DNA of 64,000 nt, taken from positions 3,410,001 to 3,474,000 of the forward strand of contig NC_068569.1 in assembly GCF_025698545.1 (NCBI RefSeq). The letters run 5' to 3'. Source of the stretch: Gossypium raimondii. Lineage: Eukaryota; Streptophyta; Magnoliopsida; Malvales; Malvaceae. The number at the start of each line of letters is the position of its first letter. Position 1 is the stretch's first letter. Shown piece by piece: positions 36,040 through 46,009 of this stretch. The notes beneath the pieces were generated by a model. That model was not told the DNA's origin. It did no database searches and saw nothing but the letters and a program-made list of their open reading frames with translations. Made by a program: the position numbers and the translations under genes.

Positions 36040-36650
36040 GAGGGGAAAAATCGGGCAGCTGCCCGGATTTCCAGCCTGGAGATTATACTGTAACATTGTT
36101 ACAGCTGGTAGTATCAGCTGCTACCCGTTTCAAAAAAACACACTATTACCATTATTTATTACGTATACGCGTGTAAATTTTTTATTACCACCGGTATTTA
36201 TTTTTTGATAATGACAAGGTGAAACGTGGCCGTTTTTGGTGGGGCTCTTAATGTTTATTCCATGGGATTAGAATTTTATTCTTTTGTAAATTCGAGGGAG
36301 GTACAAAGCCCGATATTACTGGCGCATCGAATGGCTGATGAAAAGGTTAGCACATAGATCGACGTTTCATATTTATCCGTGTCGACACGCGACAAAACAT
36401 TACGACAGTGAAGGACGTAATAGAAGGGAGGATAGACGGATGAGTGCGGGCAGGGCCGCAATTGACGGATTCCGTCGTCAAGCAACTGAAAAGATACTGA
36501 TTCTTTGTGGGACCACCAAACATCACATGATAGAGGTAGAGGCTGATCCAACCCAGGGAGAACACGTGGAGGGCCCCAAAGCACACGTATTTCTTTTAGA
36601 AATTCCAAGCAAAGAGCGAATGACAGGTAGGTATACACTGTACCTTTTTC
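36040..36650. other. Upstream region of the AG-peptide gene with open frames on both strands
   Basis: From about 36290 to 36640 the sequence is richer in G+C than its surroundings, contains ACACGTGG (about 36560), and is open in frames of about 120 codons on both strands. No frame resembles a known protein. A promoter-rich segment or an eroded gene fragment are both possible. Confidence 0.3.
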
Positions 36651-36970
36651 CCCTTAATCCCCGCTATAAGAAAAAGATTTCCCTTTTAACTTGAGAAAAA
36701 TTGACAATTATTTAATTTGGAAAATTATAATAATTAAAAGATTATGATTCGATTCAATATCGATTTGGATTATTATTTGATTTTTTAAGAGCATATAACT
36801 TATTCCAAGCTGAGTTGGGTTTTAAAAACCAAAATATTTTTATGATTTTTTTCAAAATCCATCTTAATTATATCGTTATCATCCTTAACCCCAGCTATAA
36901 GTTTTCCTTTTTCCTATTTTTGAAAATCAGTAATTGTGTAATTTTCAAAAAATATAATAATAGAAACTAG
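36650..36970. repeat. Direct duplication of an about 85-bp AT-rich segment
   Basis: The unit at about 36652-36738 (CTTAATCCCCGCTATAAG ... AATTTGGAAAATTATAATAA) recurs at about 36888-36964 (CTTAACCCCAGCTATAAG ... AATTTTCAAAAAATATAATA) in the same orientation with moderate divergence. Confidence 0.55.
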
Positions 36971-37098
36971 GTTGGGTATATATAAACTTTCTTTTTGCCG
37001 TGTATTTTCAATATGAAAATAAAATGCTATGATTGTATATATATAGATCAAATATTAAAAATAAATGAAAATAAATAACGAAAAAGGACATAGTTTAA

Positions 37099-37150
37099 AG
37101 GTGAGTTTAGATAGACAATTGTAAATGCACTATCCATCTAAACTCACCCC
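37099..37150. mobile_element. Minimal MITE remnant or hairpin
   Basis: GGTGAGTTTAGATAG at the left is matched by CATCTAAACTCACC at the right, with about 20 bp between. The end resembles a cotton MITE family I recall as opening GGTGAGTTTGGATGG, here reduced to its ends by internal deletion. Confidence 0.45.
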
Positions 37151-37719
37151 AAGTAAACTTCAATGTTATTCAAAGCACTTGAAAATATAGCTCCAAACAT
37201 ATTCCGAAAATAAAAACTCCAAATGATCTTTTGAGAACTAAAATCTACAATTTTAATCAAAGAACAAAAGAATAAAAATAGACAAATAATTGAGAAATGA
37301 AACAAAAAATGCAATCTTACAAGAAATCTAAAAATACTATTATGAGCAACAAAGAAAAGAACAACAAAAATCGCAAGAAAACTGGGAACAAATTAACCCC
37401 ATAAATCCAGGCCATAGATTTTGGTTCCAATATCCATATAACAGATTCTCATATCACCATAAATTATGAAATAATAATGGATATTCTATTAACGAAAATT
37501 TTATTTCTTGATTTTATGAATTATCTGTACTGTACATACAGATTAGTTTTGGGAGTTCCAAAAAATTAGACGAGTGTTAAATTTCATGTTTGTATGAGAT
37601 GAGATCAAAGAGAGGACCTAATATGCTACCCCCCGGCTCATGGATCCAATCTCCATCTCAAATTTTGGTTCATCATCAAAGATCAAAATCAAAATCTGGC
37701 ACTATTCATCACTCAAAAG
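37151..37719. other. 3' flank of the GT14-like gene
   Basis: AT-rich DNA with no gene; the right end should be the glycosyltransferase 3' UTR. Confidence 0.45.
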
Positions 37720-40244
37720 TCAGAATCCCAAAACCTTCTGTGCTATCTGTAATAAGGGCTCCATAGCGCTCGGTGCAAATTTTCTGGCAAAAAGAAAACA
37801 AATCGAACTCGGCTGATCGTTATACTTACACTGATGACCTTCCAAGATTCTCTTGAAGAAGTCTACTGTAATGTCTGATCTGCCAAATGTACCAGGATGA
37901 GGCCCACCCCTTGACCAATCAACCCATGTGATGCTTCTATTCGCTAAGAGATTGGGTGTCTGGATGGTTAACATGGTGGGGAAGTAGTGCTCGTCCACGT
38001 AACATGCTGGTCGGCAGAACTGTTCAAACTTAGGATAATAGGTAACATCTTCCACTATGTTGATTGCAAGTTTTCGGTTAACTTCAAACCATTGGGACCC
38101 CTTACGCCACTTGCTGATATTCACCTCCGGAACCATATTATAATTGTATCGTCCTCTGCCGAATGGACCGGGGTCATCAAATGCACCCATGAAGCTATGT
38201 TTGGATTTCATTATGTACTGGTAGATGACACTGAAATTGTATAAAGGAATGCAAGATTCGGAGAGGAGGATAAACCATTCATTGGATATGTCAAGCAAGG
38301 CATTGGCAAGGAGCCTTCTCTCGGCATCACACATGCTCATCCTTCCCCATTCAGCAACCTGCGGAGGAAGCAAATACAGAAATCAGGTACTGCGCAACCC
38401 CTAATAGAGGGGAAAAAGGCTAGAAAATGTACTGAAAAATAGATAAAATAAATAAATTTTAACAGTTGATGAACAAGTGGCAAACAATTGTTTAATATGA
38501 CAGATAGCAACTAAAAATAAGAATAAAAATGGGCACCAAAGCATTTGCTTAGGTCTAACCGAAAGAAAGATGCTTAGTACAACAATACAAAAGATGATAG
38601 TTCCTAGGAGCATAAGAAATTGCCTCCTAGGTTCAACCCTCAACACAACAGCCAACATTTTACATAGTAATTATAGGTTTGGCTATCTAGGAATTATCTC
38701 AACCCCATCGTAACATTATCTGATTCCAAAAAGTTCAGCAAAAAGAAAAAAGATGAAAGCGGGATCTTCTCTAGTAAGAACTGAACCATTAAAGATTATG
38801 CACTGTTCCTAAAGCCACTTAAGAGCCATGATTTTAAAGCCAAACATGTTAAAGTTGTCTATCTCCTATATGTTCCCAAAGCAAACCTCCTGTTGACTAG
38901 AAGCACCTGTTGTCCAGACTGATTAGTTGAAAGGCCTCTATGATTTCCGTAATGCAGTTTGAAGCACAAACCAGATCTGGATACTGACGGTATAAATATA
39001 TAGATCTCAAAGTGCAAGCTCACTCCAGGTTAAATGACTCATAAATTGAAGGTAACGAGATGAAACATGTGGTTTTAACAATCAAATACATCTCATGCAT
39101 TTCCTGCTTATGTTTATCAAAGTGATACATAGCGAGTTCATGACCATAATTTTGCATGTGTCAGCAATGAGCCAATGGTACGCCTATATGTAGGCGAGAA
39201 CAATCCCTTCTCTTGCAAAGAGCTTACAATGACAAATCAAAATCCAAACCATCTAGCTAGCCGAGAAGAAATGAAAAATGTGATTTAAGCAGGGAAATAA
39301 GGAGAGGAACAAACTAATGACTTTCTTAAAAGAGATAAAGAGTGAAAGGCTATATAAGATGGCAGTTCTATGTCTAACCTTCAAAAACCGGATTTCAGAA
39401 AGTAATTTATGCAACCAGTCCAACAATTAAGAATGCCCCAATAACAAAATTTTAGAAGGTATCCAAGCATGCTATAAACACTTTCAGCATAGCAGCTGCA
39501 TATCAGAATTTATAAACAGTATAAGAACAAAACAAGGAAATTAACTCATCATTACGTACATAAGCAAGTAAAAACACACAAAAATCATGCCACATAGGAA
39601 CAAGTGTGGTGGGGGTTCTTAACATAACAATGAACAAAGAAGATTAAGACAATTAACAAAATTCAGAAACAAATGAATACTGTGATTAAATATTTGAAGT
39701 TGTTTAAGTAACATACTTGACTTGGGATTTGCCTCCGGTAAAATACTGAAGAAGATGGAAACTCGGCCTTGAAGGATGGCAGTGAATGAATATAGACAGA
39801 ATAAAGCCCTTCATGCCCCTTGAAAAACCTCTCCCAAAGAGGAGCAAGTGGCAAAGGCCCCTTGGTCAAGAACATAAAAGCAATCTTCGGAAGTCTATTA
39901 AATGGATACTTCTTTATTCTCGGCACAAAAGACGCCCTCCATAAGAGCTCTTTATCACTCATTGAATGAAGCAAACTCGACGGGGGTTTTCTCCAATGAT
40001 CTAAGCTATTCGGTTCTTCAGCACACGGCACAAAAGTGGACTTAACCGTAGTTACCGTGCTATAAATTCCAAAACGCCGGATTGTATATATGCTAATGAT
40101 CGAAAAGCCAATACAGAGGGCAAGAAAGAACCCAAACAACTGAAGTGCCCTCAATGGCAGAGTCTTAGATTGGCTTGTCCTAGTTGTAATCACCGGATCC
40201 TTGCCTTCCTCTAATGACCCAACCGACCCAATTCTTGTTTGCAT
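37720..40244 (-). CDS. Core-2/I-branching N-acetylglucosaminyltransferase family protein (DUF266, GT14-like)
   Basis: There are two coding exons on the minus strand, 40244-39717 and 38358-37720, giving 388 aa. It has type II Golgi topology: a short cytoplasmic tail, a membrane segment at about residues 33-53 ([20 protein letters not shown]), then a lumenal domain. Family blocks seen are [19 protein letters not shown], the exon junction [33 protein letters not shown], and [20 protein letters not shown]. The length is normal. Plant members are assigned to GT14 or related families and probably act on wall glycans or arabinogalactans; the substrate of this one is not shown by sequence. I chose the ATG at 40244; the codon four positions upstream is GTG and is not used. 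Confidence 0.9.
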
Positions 40245-41866
40245 CTTTTGAAACACCTATTAAAACCAGAACTCGACTTCTGGGAACAGATCCAGAAACC
40301 CCCTTTTCTTTGTTTTCCAGTCAAAACCAGTAAATTAAAATCTCTTGCATCTTAGATCCCAAACGATTCATTCAGTCAAAAACTCCAATATCTGGGTTCT
40401 TTTGGCAATAGGAACAATAATAGAATCACAGATCTAGAGCTGACAAGTTACACCGCCTGATCAGAAAAGAAAAAAAAGAGCACCCCAAAACTATTATAGC
40501 GTGAAGATTAAGAGTCTAAAGCAAAAGGGTACCTAAAAACAGAAACACAAGTAGAAGATAATGAACATACCATGAAACGTATTGGTGCACAGAAATAGTA
40601 GAGATAAAAAGAGGGTTTTTTTTTTAAAAAATTGTATTAAGGTGCTTGAATGGCGGTCATATTAGTATCAATGGTCAAAATGACGGAACAATAAAGGAAG
40701 GTTAGGCAGAGGAAGACAGAAAAGTTTGGTAAAAGCAAAGTAAAGAGATGGAATGAAGAAAAGTTGGTTAGTCTACAAGACAGAGAGAAAAAAACGATGG
40801 TAACATATGAAATAAAAAATTTGGGTTTTGGATTCTAGTGGTGATGAGGTTGATTAATGAAATCTGAGGAAACTTAAAATTAAATTATTGCATCCTTTGC
40901 ACGGCATAGATAGGAAGGCCCTAGGCCTAGGACTGATTTACTCTTTCCATACTTGACACTTATGTTAACGGTATTTAAAAATGGGTTGAATTTAATTATA
41001 AACTAATAACGCAACGTGGATCCTCTTCTTCCTTTTTTTTTTTTGGATAATTAAGGTGGGTCCGTTTCTTATTAAGTTAGGCTAGTTTTTTAATGTAAAA
41101 TGTGTAACTTATTACTTTTTTAAATTATTATGAACAAAAACACTTTTATTTCAATTATGAATTTTAACATAAGAAATTATTATTTTCAATTAAAAGAATG
41201 GTATTTTTCAATTTTAGGTGATTTAATAAAAACATAAATTAAGAAATTAAGAAAAATCAAAAATAAATGAAAGGCTAAAATGTTTATTATTATTATATTA
41301 TTATTATTATTATAACCGATCATAAAGCATTTTCCGTGTCTGAAATCAAGTAACCAAAATACCTTTAGGAAAAGCAAAGTAAAGAAGTCTTCGGTTTAAC
41401 GATAAAATAAAAGTAGTTTAAATCTAGTATGATTTTAAATAAATATATGTACGAGTCTATACAAATGTAATGATTGTAATAGTAATCCATTTATATGTTA
41501 ATATGTCAATGTATTGATTATAATTTTAATCTGTTTGTGATTCTAGTTGTAACTATACAAATGTATCAATTGTAATTGTGAAAGAAAAGGGCAAGTAATT
41601 GTCTTCACAATTCAAAAAAACACGAAACAAGAAAACCACAAAGGCAGAGAACCATGAAGTGATTCATCAATTGGTTAAAAACCATTGCCATTGTATCTAT
41701 TAACATACATCAAAACCCAACATTTCACGTTAAAAACACCTTCTAAAATAGCTTCAAGCCTACATGTATGTACTCCAGTCACAAGTTTCTTTCTCGCTCA
41801 GAATGAACTGTCAGTTTTATTTACCTTAACATGTTGCCAGCAAGAGGAGAGGAGAGTAGTATTACA
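40245..41866. other. Upstream region of the GT14-like gene and 3' flank of the DUF866 gene
   Basis: The part next to 40244 should hold the glycosyltransferase leader. The middle (about 40960-41660) is AT-rich with an ATT microsatellite at about 41281-41312. The right end should be the DUF866 3' UTR. No other gene was seen. Confidence 0.45.
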
Positions 41867-44034
41867 CTACTTCACCACATCAAAAGTTGAGCGGAGGTTG
41901 GATATCTTTACAACGTACTCGCCCTCTTCATCATACTCAGCAAAGTCACCTCCAGACAAGTCGACACCTTCAAACTTAGTCCCTTCCAGCTACACAATCA
42001 AATTACCTGTAAGTTTACATAAATAAATAAATCCACCAAATATGCACTTGGGGATGGCTGTAAGCAACCTTGTAAATGCCCAAATTATACACTTCTAGAA
42101 GTGGCTGGAAAATTACGGGCTCAGTGCTCCAACAAGGTATTACATCAAATGAAATTCAGCAAACATCAAGATATGCATAATATTAAGCAGGGTTTGCTAT
42201 GAACCAATTAGTCCTTCACTTTTTTGTGTCAGAGTGTTCACAATTTCAAAGCCCTGGCTATAATAAGCTACGTTCACAATTTTAAGCTACCTAAAAAGGG
42301 CATGTGCCATGTAGAGTCGAGAATGAAGAACAGGGACTTACAGATTCAACCTTCCAGCCACCACCAAACACATAATCTATAGGCTCATAACCCCTGCAAT
42401 CAAAAAGCATCAGAGGTGCATAGTTCTCTGCTTCGCTCTCTTCCTGGGTCAGTGGTTTACCTCGGCCTGGGATCACTGTTACAGTTCCGTCCCTCAAGCA
42501 AAGTTTGCACTAGAGAAAGACAGAATGAACCACCATACCATTAATTAACTACAAGTAATGTGCCACAAAAAAGGCAGAAGTTAGAGTATATACAAGTCAA
42601 GCACATACAATGTCTACATCAGGCTACTTTAAGGCATAAGATACAAGACAAATGCTCTCTAGAAAAAGAACAGGGGTTCTCAAAACACAAAACTAATTCA
42701 ACCCAAGAACCTTTCAGAGAGAATGGTGGATCACAGAAAACCTCAATCAACATCTCAGCATGCAAACTGAAATGAGCCATGCTGGTTTACAATTAGATTT
42801 TAGAATCACGTAATGCTTACTATCATTACACAACACATGATCGTAGGGAAATGATATGATGCATCTTGAAACCAAGAATAAGATTGCTTACATATCGGTT
42901 CTTAACACCTAATAATACAGATTCATAGATTTCCTTTCTGGACTAAAAAACACAATCATTTTACAACTAAAAAAAGCATTTGACAAGAAATTGACCAATT
43001 CCCAGTAAGAATGTTATGAATACAGTGTTGAATTTGTCTGTCATCCCCTCTGTGCTCTCAGCACTCCAAACAAGCATAAGTTCCATAGGTCGTAAAGAAC
43101 TTTCACTTCAAATCAATTGATACTATAGACAATACAAATATACAAGATTACCTTCTGAATGAGGTTAGTGGTTCCCTTGCCCCGGGGAAGAGGAACAGTA
43201 TCGCCCAAGCTCACACATGTTTCCCTTGGACTCACCTCACCACAGTTCTCACATTTCAGCTGAAACTCCAAATAGGCAAATAGGTTAAAGAATTCAAATA
43301 TTACTGAATACTGAGAATTAAAAAAAAAAAAGAAAAAAGAAAAAAAAGATACGATTAAAGAATACGGAAAAGTTAAGTTCAACTTGTTGAGAATAGTTAA
43401 GCGGAATAGTATAGAAACAAAAGAAGTAATACAGTTGGTTTCTTATGGAACCATATTTTGACACCATATCAAGCGGAACAAAATAAAGTCATCCATAAAT
43501 GATAGAGGTAAATCAAGAACCATATAACAGCATCGAGACTTAAGAAAAAGGCACCGAAAACATATAAATATGACAAGAAACAGATTCTGAATTAGAAAAA
43601 TGAAATGGAAGCGGTTTTCATAAGGAAAATAAAAAGAGAGAAGAACAAGTAAACGGATACGAAAAGTAAACCTACGTGCATAGCAGTTGCGATAAATGAA
43701 GAGATAAACTAAATTCAACTGAAATTATGAATCGGCAAACATAGTAACTATAATAGCTAAATTTTCAAAAGAGAAAAGAACAAGAAAAATTAGTTAAGAC
43801 AAAATGAAGAAGTGATTTCAAGAAGCAATCGTTTAAAGAAAATAACGAAGCAATTCAAAGCAGAAATTTGCATCAAAACGAAACGAGGTCAGCTCAAGCG
43901 AACAAAATCAAAGTCAAAAGAGAGAAAGAGACCTTAAAGAGATAGGAGAAGGAAGGATCATCGCAGCCGCCCTGAGGCTGGAGGTTTGTAAGATTTTGGA
44001 GGTCGGCAGCGATCTTCAGCAAGAACTTCACCAT
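41867..44034 (-). CDS. DUF866 / CXXC-motif zinc-binding protein
   Basis: There are four exons on the minus strand: 44034-43933, 43259-43152, 42509-42342 and 41989-41867, giving 166 aa. The protein opens MVKFLLKIAADLQNLTNLQP and carries two CXXC pairs, CENC early in exon 2 and CKLC at the start of exon 3, which in family structures bind one zinc ion between two jelly-roll-like halves. Other family blocks are LPRGKGTTNLIQKC and the terminal EYDEEGEYV. It is the plant counterpart of human C1orf123 (CZIB). The exact role is not established. The length equals the family norm. It is divergent from the exonuclease-KH gene, with a LINE relic between them. Confidence 0.92.
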
Positions 44035-44600
44035 TTTCGCTTTGATTAGCAGCGTCAAATCCCAAGCTTTCTCTCCCGTACACTGGATTGGAAATGGGCC
44101 TTGTGCTAGTAGAAAACCGTTTGTGAGGATTTGACACCCTTTTTCAAAAATTCATTTTCCAATGATATTTAAACGCTTTCCTTTTCCTTTTCTTTTTTCT
44201 CAGCTTGGGCGGGTTTGATCCTTCTAGAATATATTGTATCTCCAGCGTGGCCAAGATTAACAAGTAAATACTCACCGCGCGGAATTAAAAAAATAGAATA
44301 ATGACTTTTAGTTATTACCAGATTTTAGCGCTCTTTCTCGTGTATTATGTTGAGTAGTTTACCCCGTTCTTTACATTAGAGGACCTCGTCATAATCCTCT
44401 GTTGATCTTCCAATTGTAGTCAGCCTGCTTCTATCAGTTAGCAAACAATTTCGAAACATTGTATTTTATTATCATTATCTGTCCCTTCAAGATGAGATAG
44501 TGATCCACTAAAATCACAAAAAGAAGTCGGATATCTAGATCATATAATGAGACACTATTTCTTTTCCCCTTAGAAAAGGGTCTTTGCATCTGCCTAAAAT
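44035..44600. other. Upstream region of the DUF866 gene
   Basis: The first 100 bp should contain the leader and promoter. Beyond that no gene, RNA or clear repeat was seen. Confidence 0.4.
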
Positions 44601-44619
44601 GTGTTCAATCTCTCCGCAC

Positions 44620-44800
44620 TTTTTCACCAGGACCGCTTGATGTACACCTCTGTAGCTCAGTGTATTTAGATGCCTGGAACTTCATGAAATGAGAAACTGC
44701 ACCATCCTTGTTATTAGGCAAATTACATGAACTTTGATGCTGTAGGTTAGAGTTAGCTTCACTTCCAGAAAACTGCCCACTATGAGCAAATTGGTTCATG
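44620..44800 (-). other. Unrecognised open frame, possible gene fragment
   Basis: The minus strand is open for about 64 codons, rich in Ser, Asn and Gln (AHSGQFSGSEANSNLQHQSS) and ending GPGEKVRRD. Composition is protein-like and unlike the surrounding AT-rich DNA. I do not recognise it, and it adjoins a LINE relic, so it could be captured gene sequence or chance. Confidence 0.25.
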
Positions 44801-44802
44801 AT

Positions 44803-45262
44803 TTAGCATCCCATAAGAAGGAAAGTAAGAGTGACCAACTGGAGAAGCACCTGGTAGAACCCCAATTCCTTGATGAGGAGGTGGCTCCTGGTTTCATTTT
44901 CTTGCTTACACAATGAGCACACTTCATTATGGATTCCCCATCTGTCTAGAATTGTCATCCATGAGATGATAGAATGCATATGGAGATAGCCCGAGAGTAG
45001 TGGAAAGTGTACAAAGAAGCTCTCCAAGCAATTCTGGAGGGCAATTAACTCAAAAGAGTACACTGCTTAGACAACAAGATGAACAAGTGGGGTTACGAAG
45101 CAATGACAACTGGACTTCCAATTCAACCTTATTAGCAGTCACTCTTTTTGAAATAGCTCCGTAATTTGCTTTATTAAACTTTCTGAGAAGGGACTTAAGC
45201 CTCTTTAATTCAGTGAAAAGAATGGACATATAGGATAGGAGAGCCAATAACATATTACTCAA
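44803..45262 (-). mobile_element. LINE (L1-type) relic: ORF2 fragments
   Basis: The minus-strand frame at 45262-45050 reads TELKRLKSLLRKFNKANYG and continues like the linker between endonuclease and reverse transcriptase in plant LINE ORF2. The next frame (45063-44803) reads ILDRWGIHNEVCSLCKQENE then TRSHLL, the CxxC-HxxxC-like zinc-finger region normally found at the far C terminus (zf-RVT). The reverse transcriptase core between them is absent, so a large internal deletion joined the two parts. The 3' end and poly-A tail were not located. Confidence 0.65.
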
Positions 45263-45800
45263 AAGAGTTCATGTGAATGTTGAAACTAAGGAACTTCAAG
45301 AATTAATCAACAGCAAATAAAGAGAACAAAAGAATAAAATTCTCTTTCGTTGACTTTTCAAACTTAATTTTTGTGCACAGCTTATGAGAGTATATCGTCC
45401 AGATCCCATGGGTAAAAGCTTTAATCGACGAGTAACGGTACAATTAACAAAAGCAACAAACAGTAACCAATGATTATTAATATCTAATACTGAAATCTTC
45501 TTATATCGATTATTGATGCATTTTCATGATAATTGTTTTTTTTTTCTAATTTACAAACATATACCAATCAGTACAACACATATATATATATATATTAAAT
45601 CTACACTATTTTTACTCGTTTAATCAATTTCTAATATTTGTATGTGGTGATTATTTTTTAATTTTTCCAAACATTTTAAATAAATTTATTTCACCAAATT
45701 AAGCAATTTAACTTAATTAATAGTAATTTGTTTTTTTTGTTTCAATATTAAAAATGAAATATGTAATATTTATTTTAAGGAGGCTTGTCGTCAAACCTGA
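45263..45800. other. AT-rich intergenic DNA with TA microsatellite
   Basis: No gene was seen. A short (TA)n run occurs at about 45580-45597. Confidence 0.45.
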
Positions 45801-45809
45801 AAACCAGAA

Positions 45810-45902
45810 TGACGTCATGACGTGGTGAAAAATGAAGTGGTTTCAGTTTAGCGAAAAAAATAAAAAATTCCATTTAGTGGAAAAAGTTCTATATATATAA
45901 AG
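45810..45902 (+). promoter_or_regulatory. bZIP-type sites and TATA box of the exonuclease-KH gene
   Basis: TGACGTCA (45810-45817) is directly followed by TGACGTGG (45818-45825), two adjacent ACGT-core sites of the kind bound by plant bZIP factors. A TATATATATAAAG box follows at about 45891-45902, roughly 95 bp before the main ATG. Confidence 0.55.
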
Positions 45903-45982
45903 GGCACGACAGCAATATAAAACGAGTGAAAAAGTTCAGAGTGAAGGGAAAAAAAAAAAAAAGAATAAATCGATCTGCTTGG

Positions 45983-46009
45983 ATGGTTCGATCGCATGGC
46001 TTCCTCTAA
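45983..46009 (+). other. Upstream ORF overlapping the exonuclease-KH start codon
   Basis: The first ATG after the TATA box (45983) opens an 8-codon frame, MVRSHGFL, that ends in TAA at 46007-46009. It overlaps the main ATG at 45996 in another frame. Ribosomes would have to skip it or reinitiate backwards to reach the main frame, so it could damp translation. This depends on the true transcription start. Confidence 0.5.

Noticed and set aside
38401-38658. Minus-strand 85-codon hydrophobic frame between the two GT14-like exons
   Set aside because: It lies wholly in the intron, and the family joins the two flanking exons directly at SQ/VAEWG.
40242-40256. Upstream extension of the GT14-like protein by four codons
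   Set aside because: The extension would start at GTG; the first ATG is at 40244 and gives a normal N terminus.
43443-43718. 91-codon minus-strand frame between DUF866 exons 1 and 2
   Set aside because: It is intronic, T-rich on that strand, and skipped by a phase-perfect model whose length equals the family norm.
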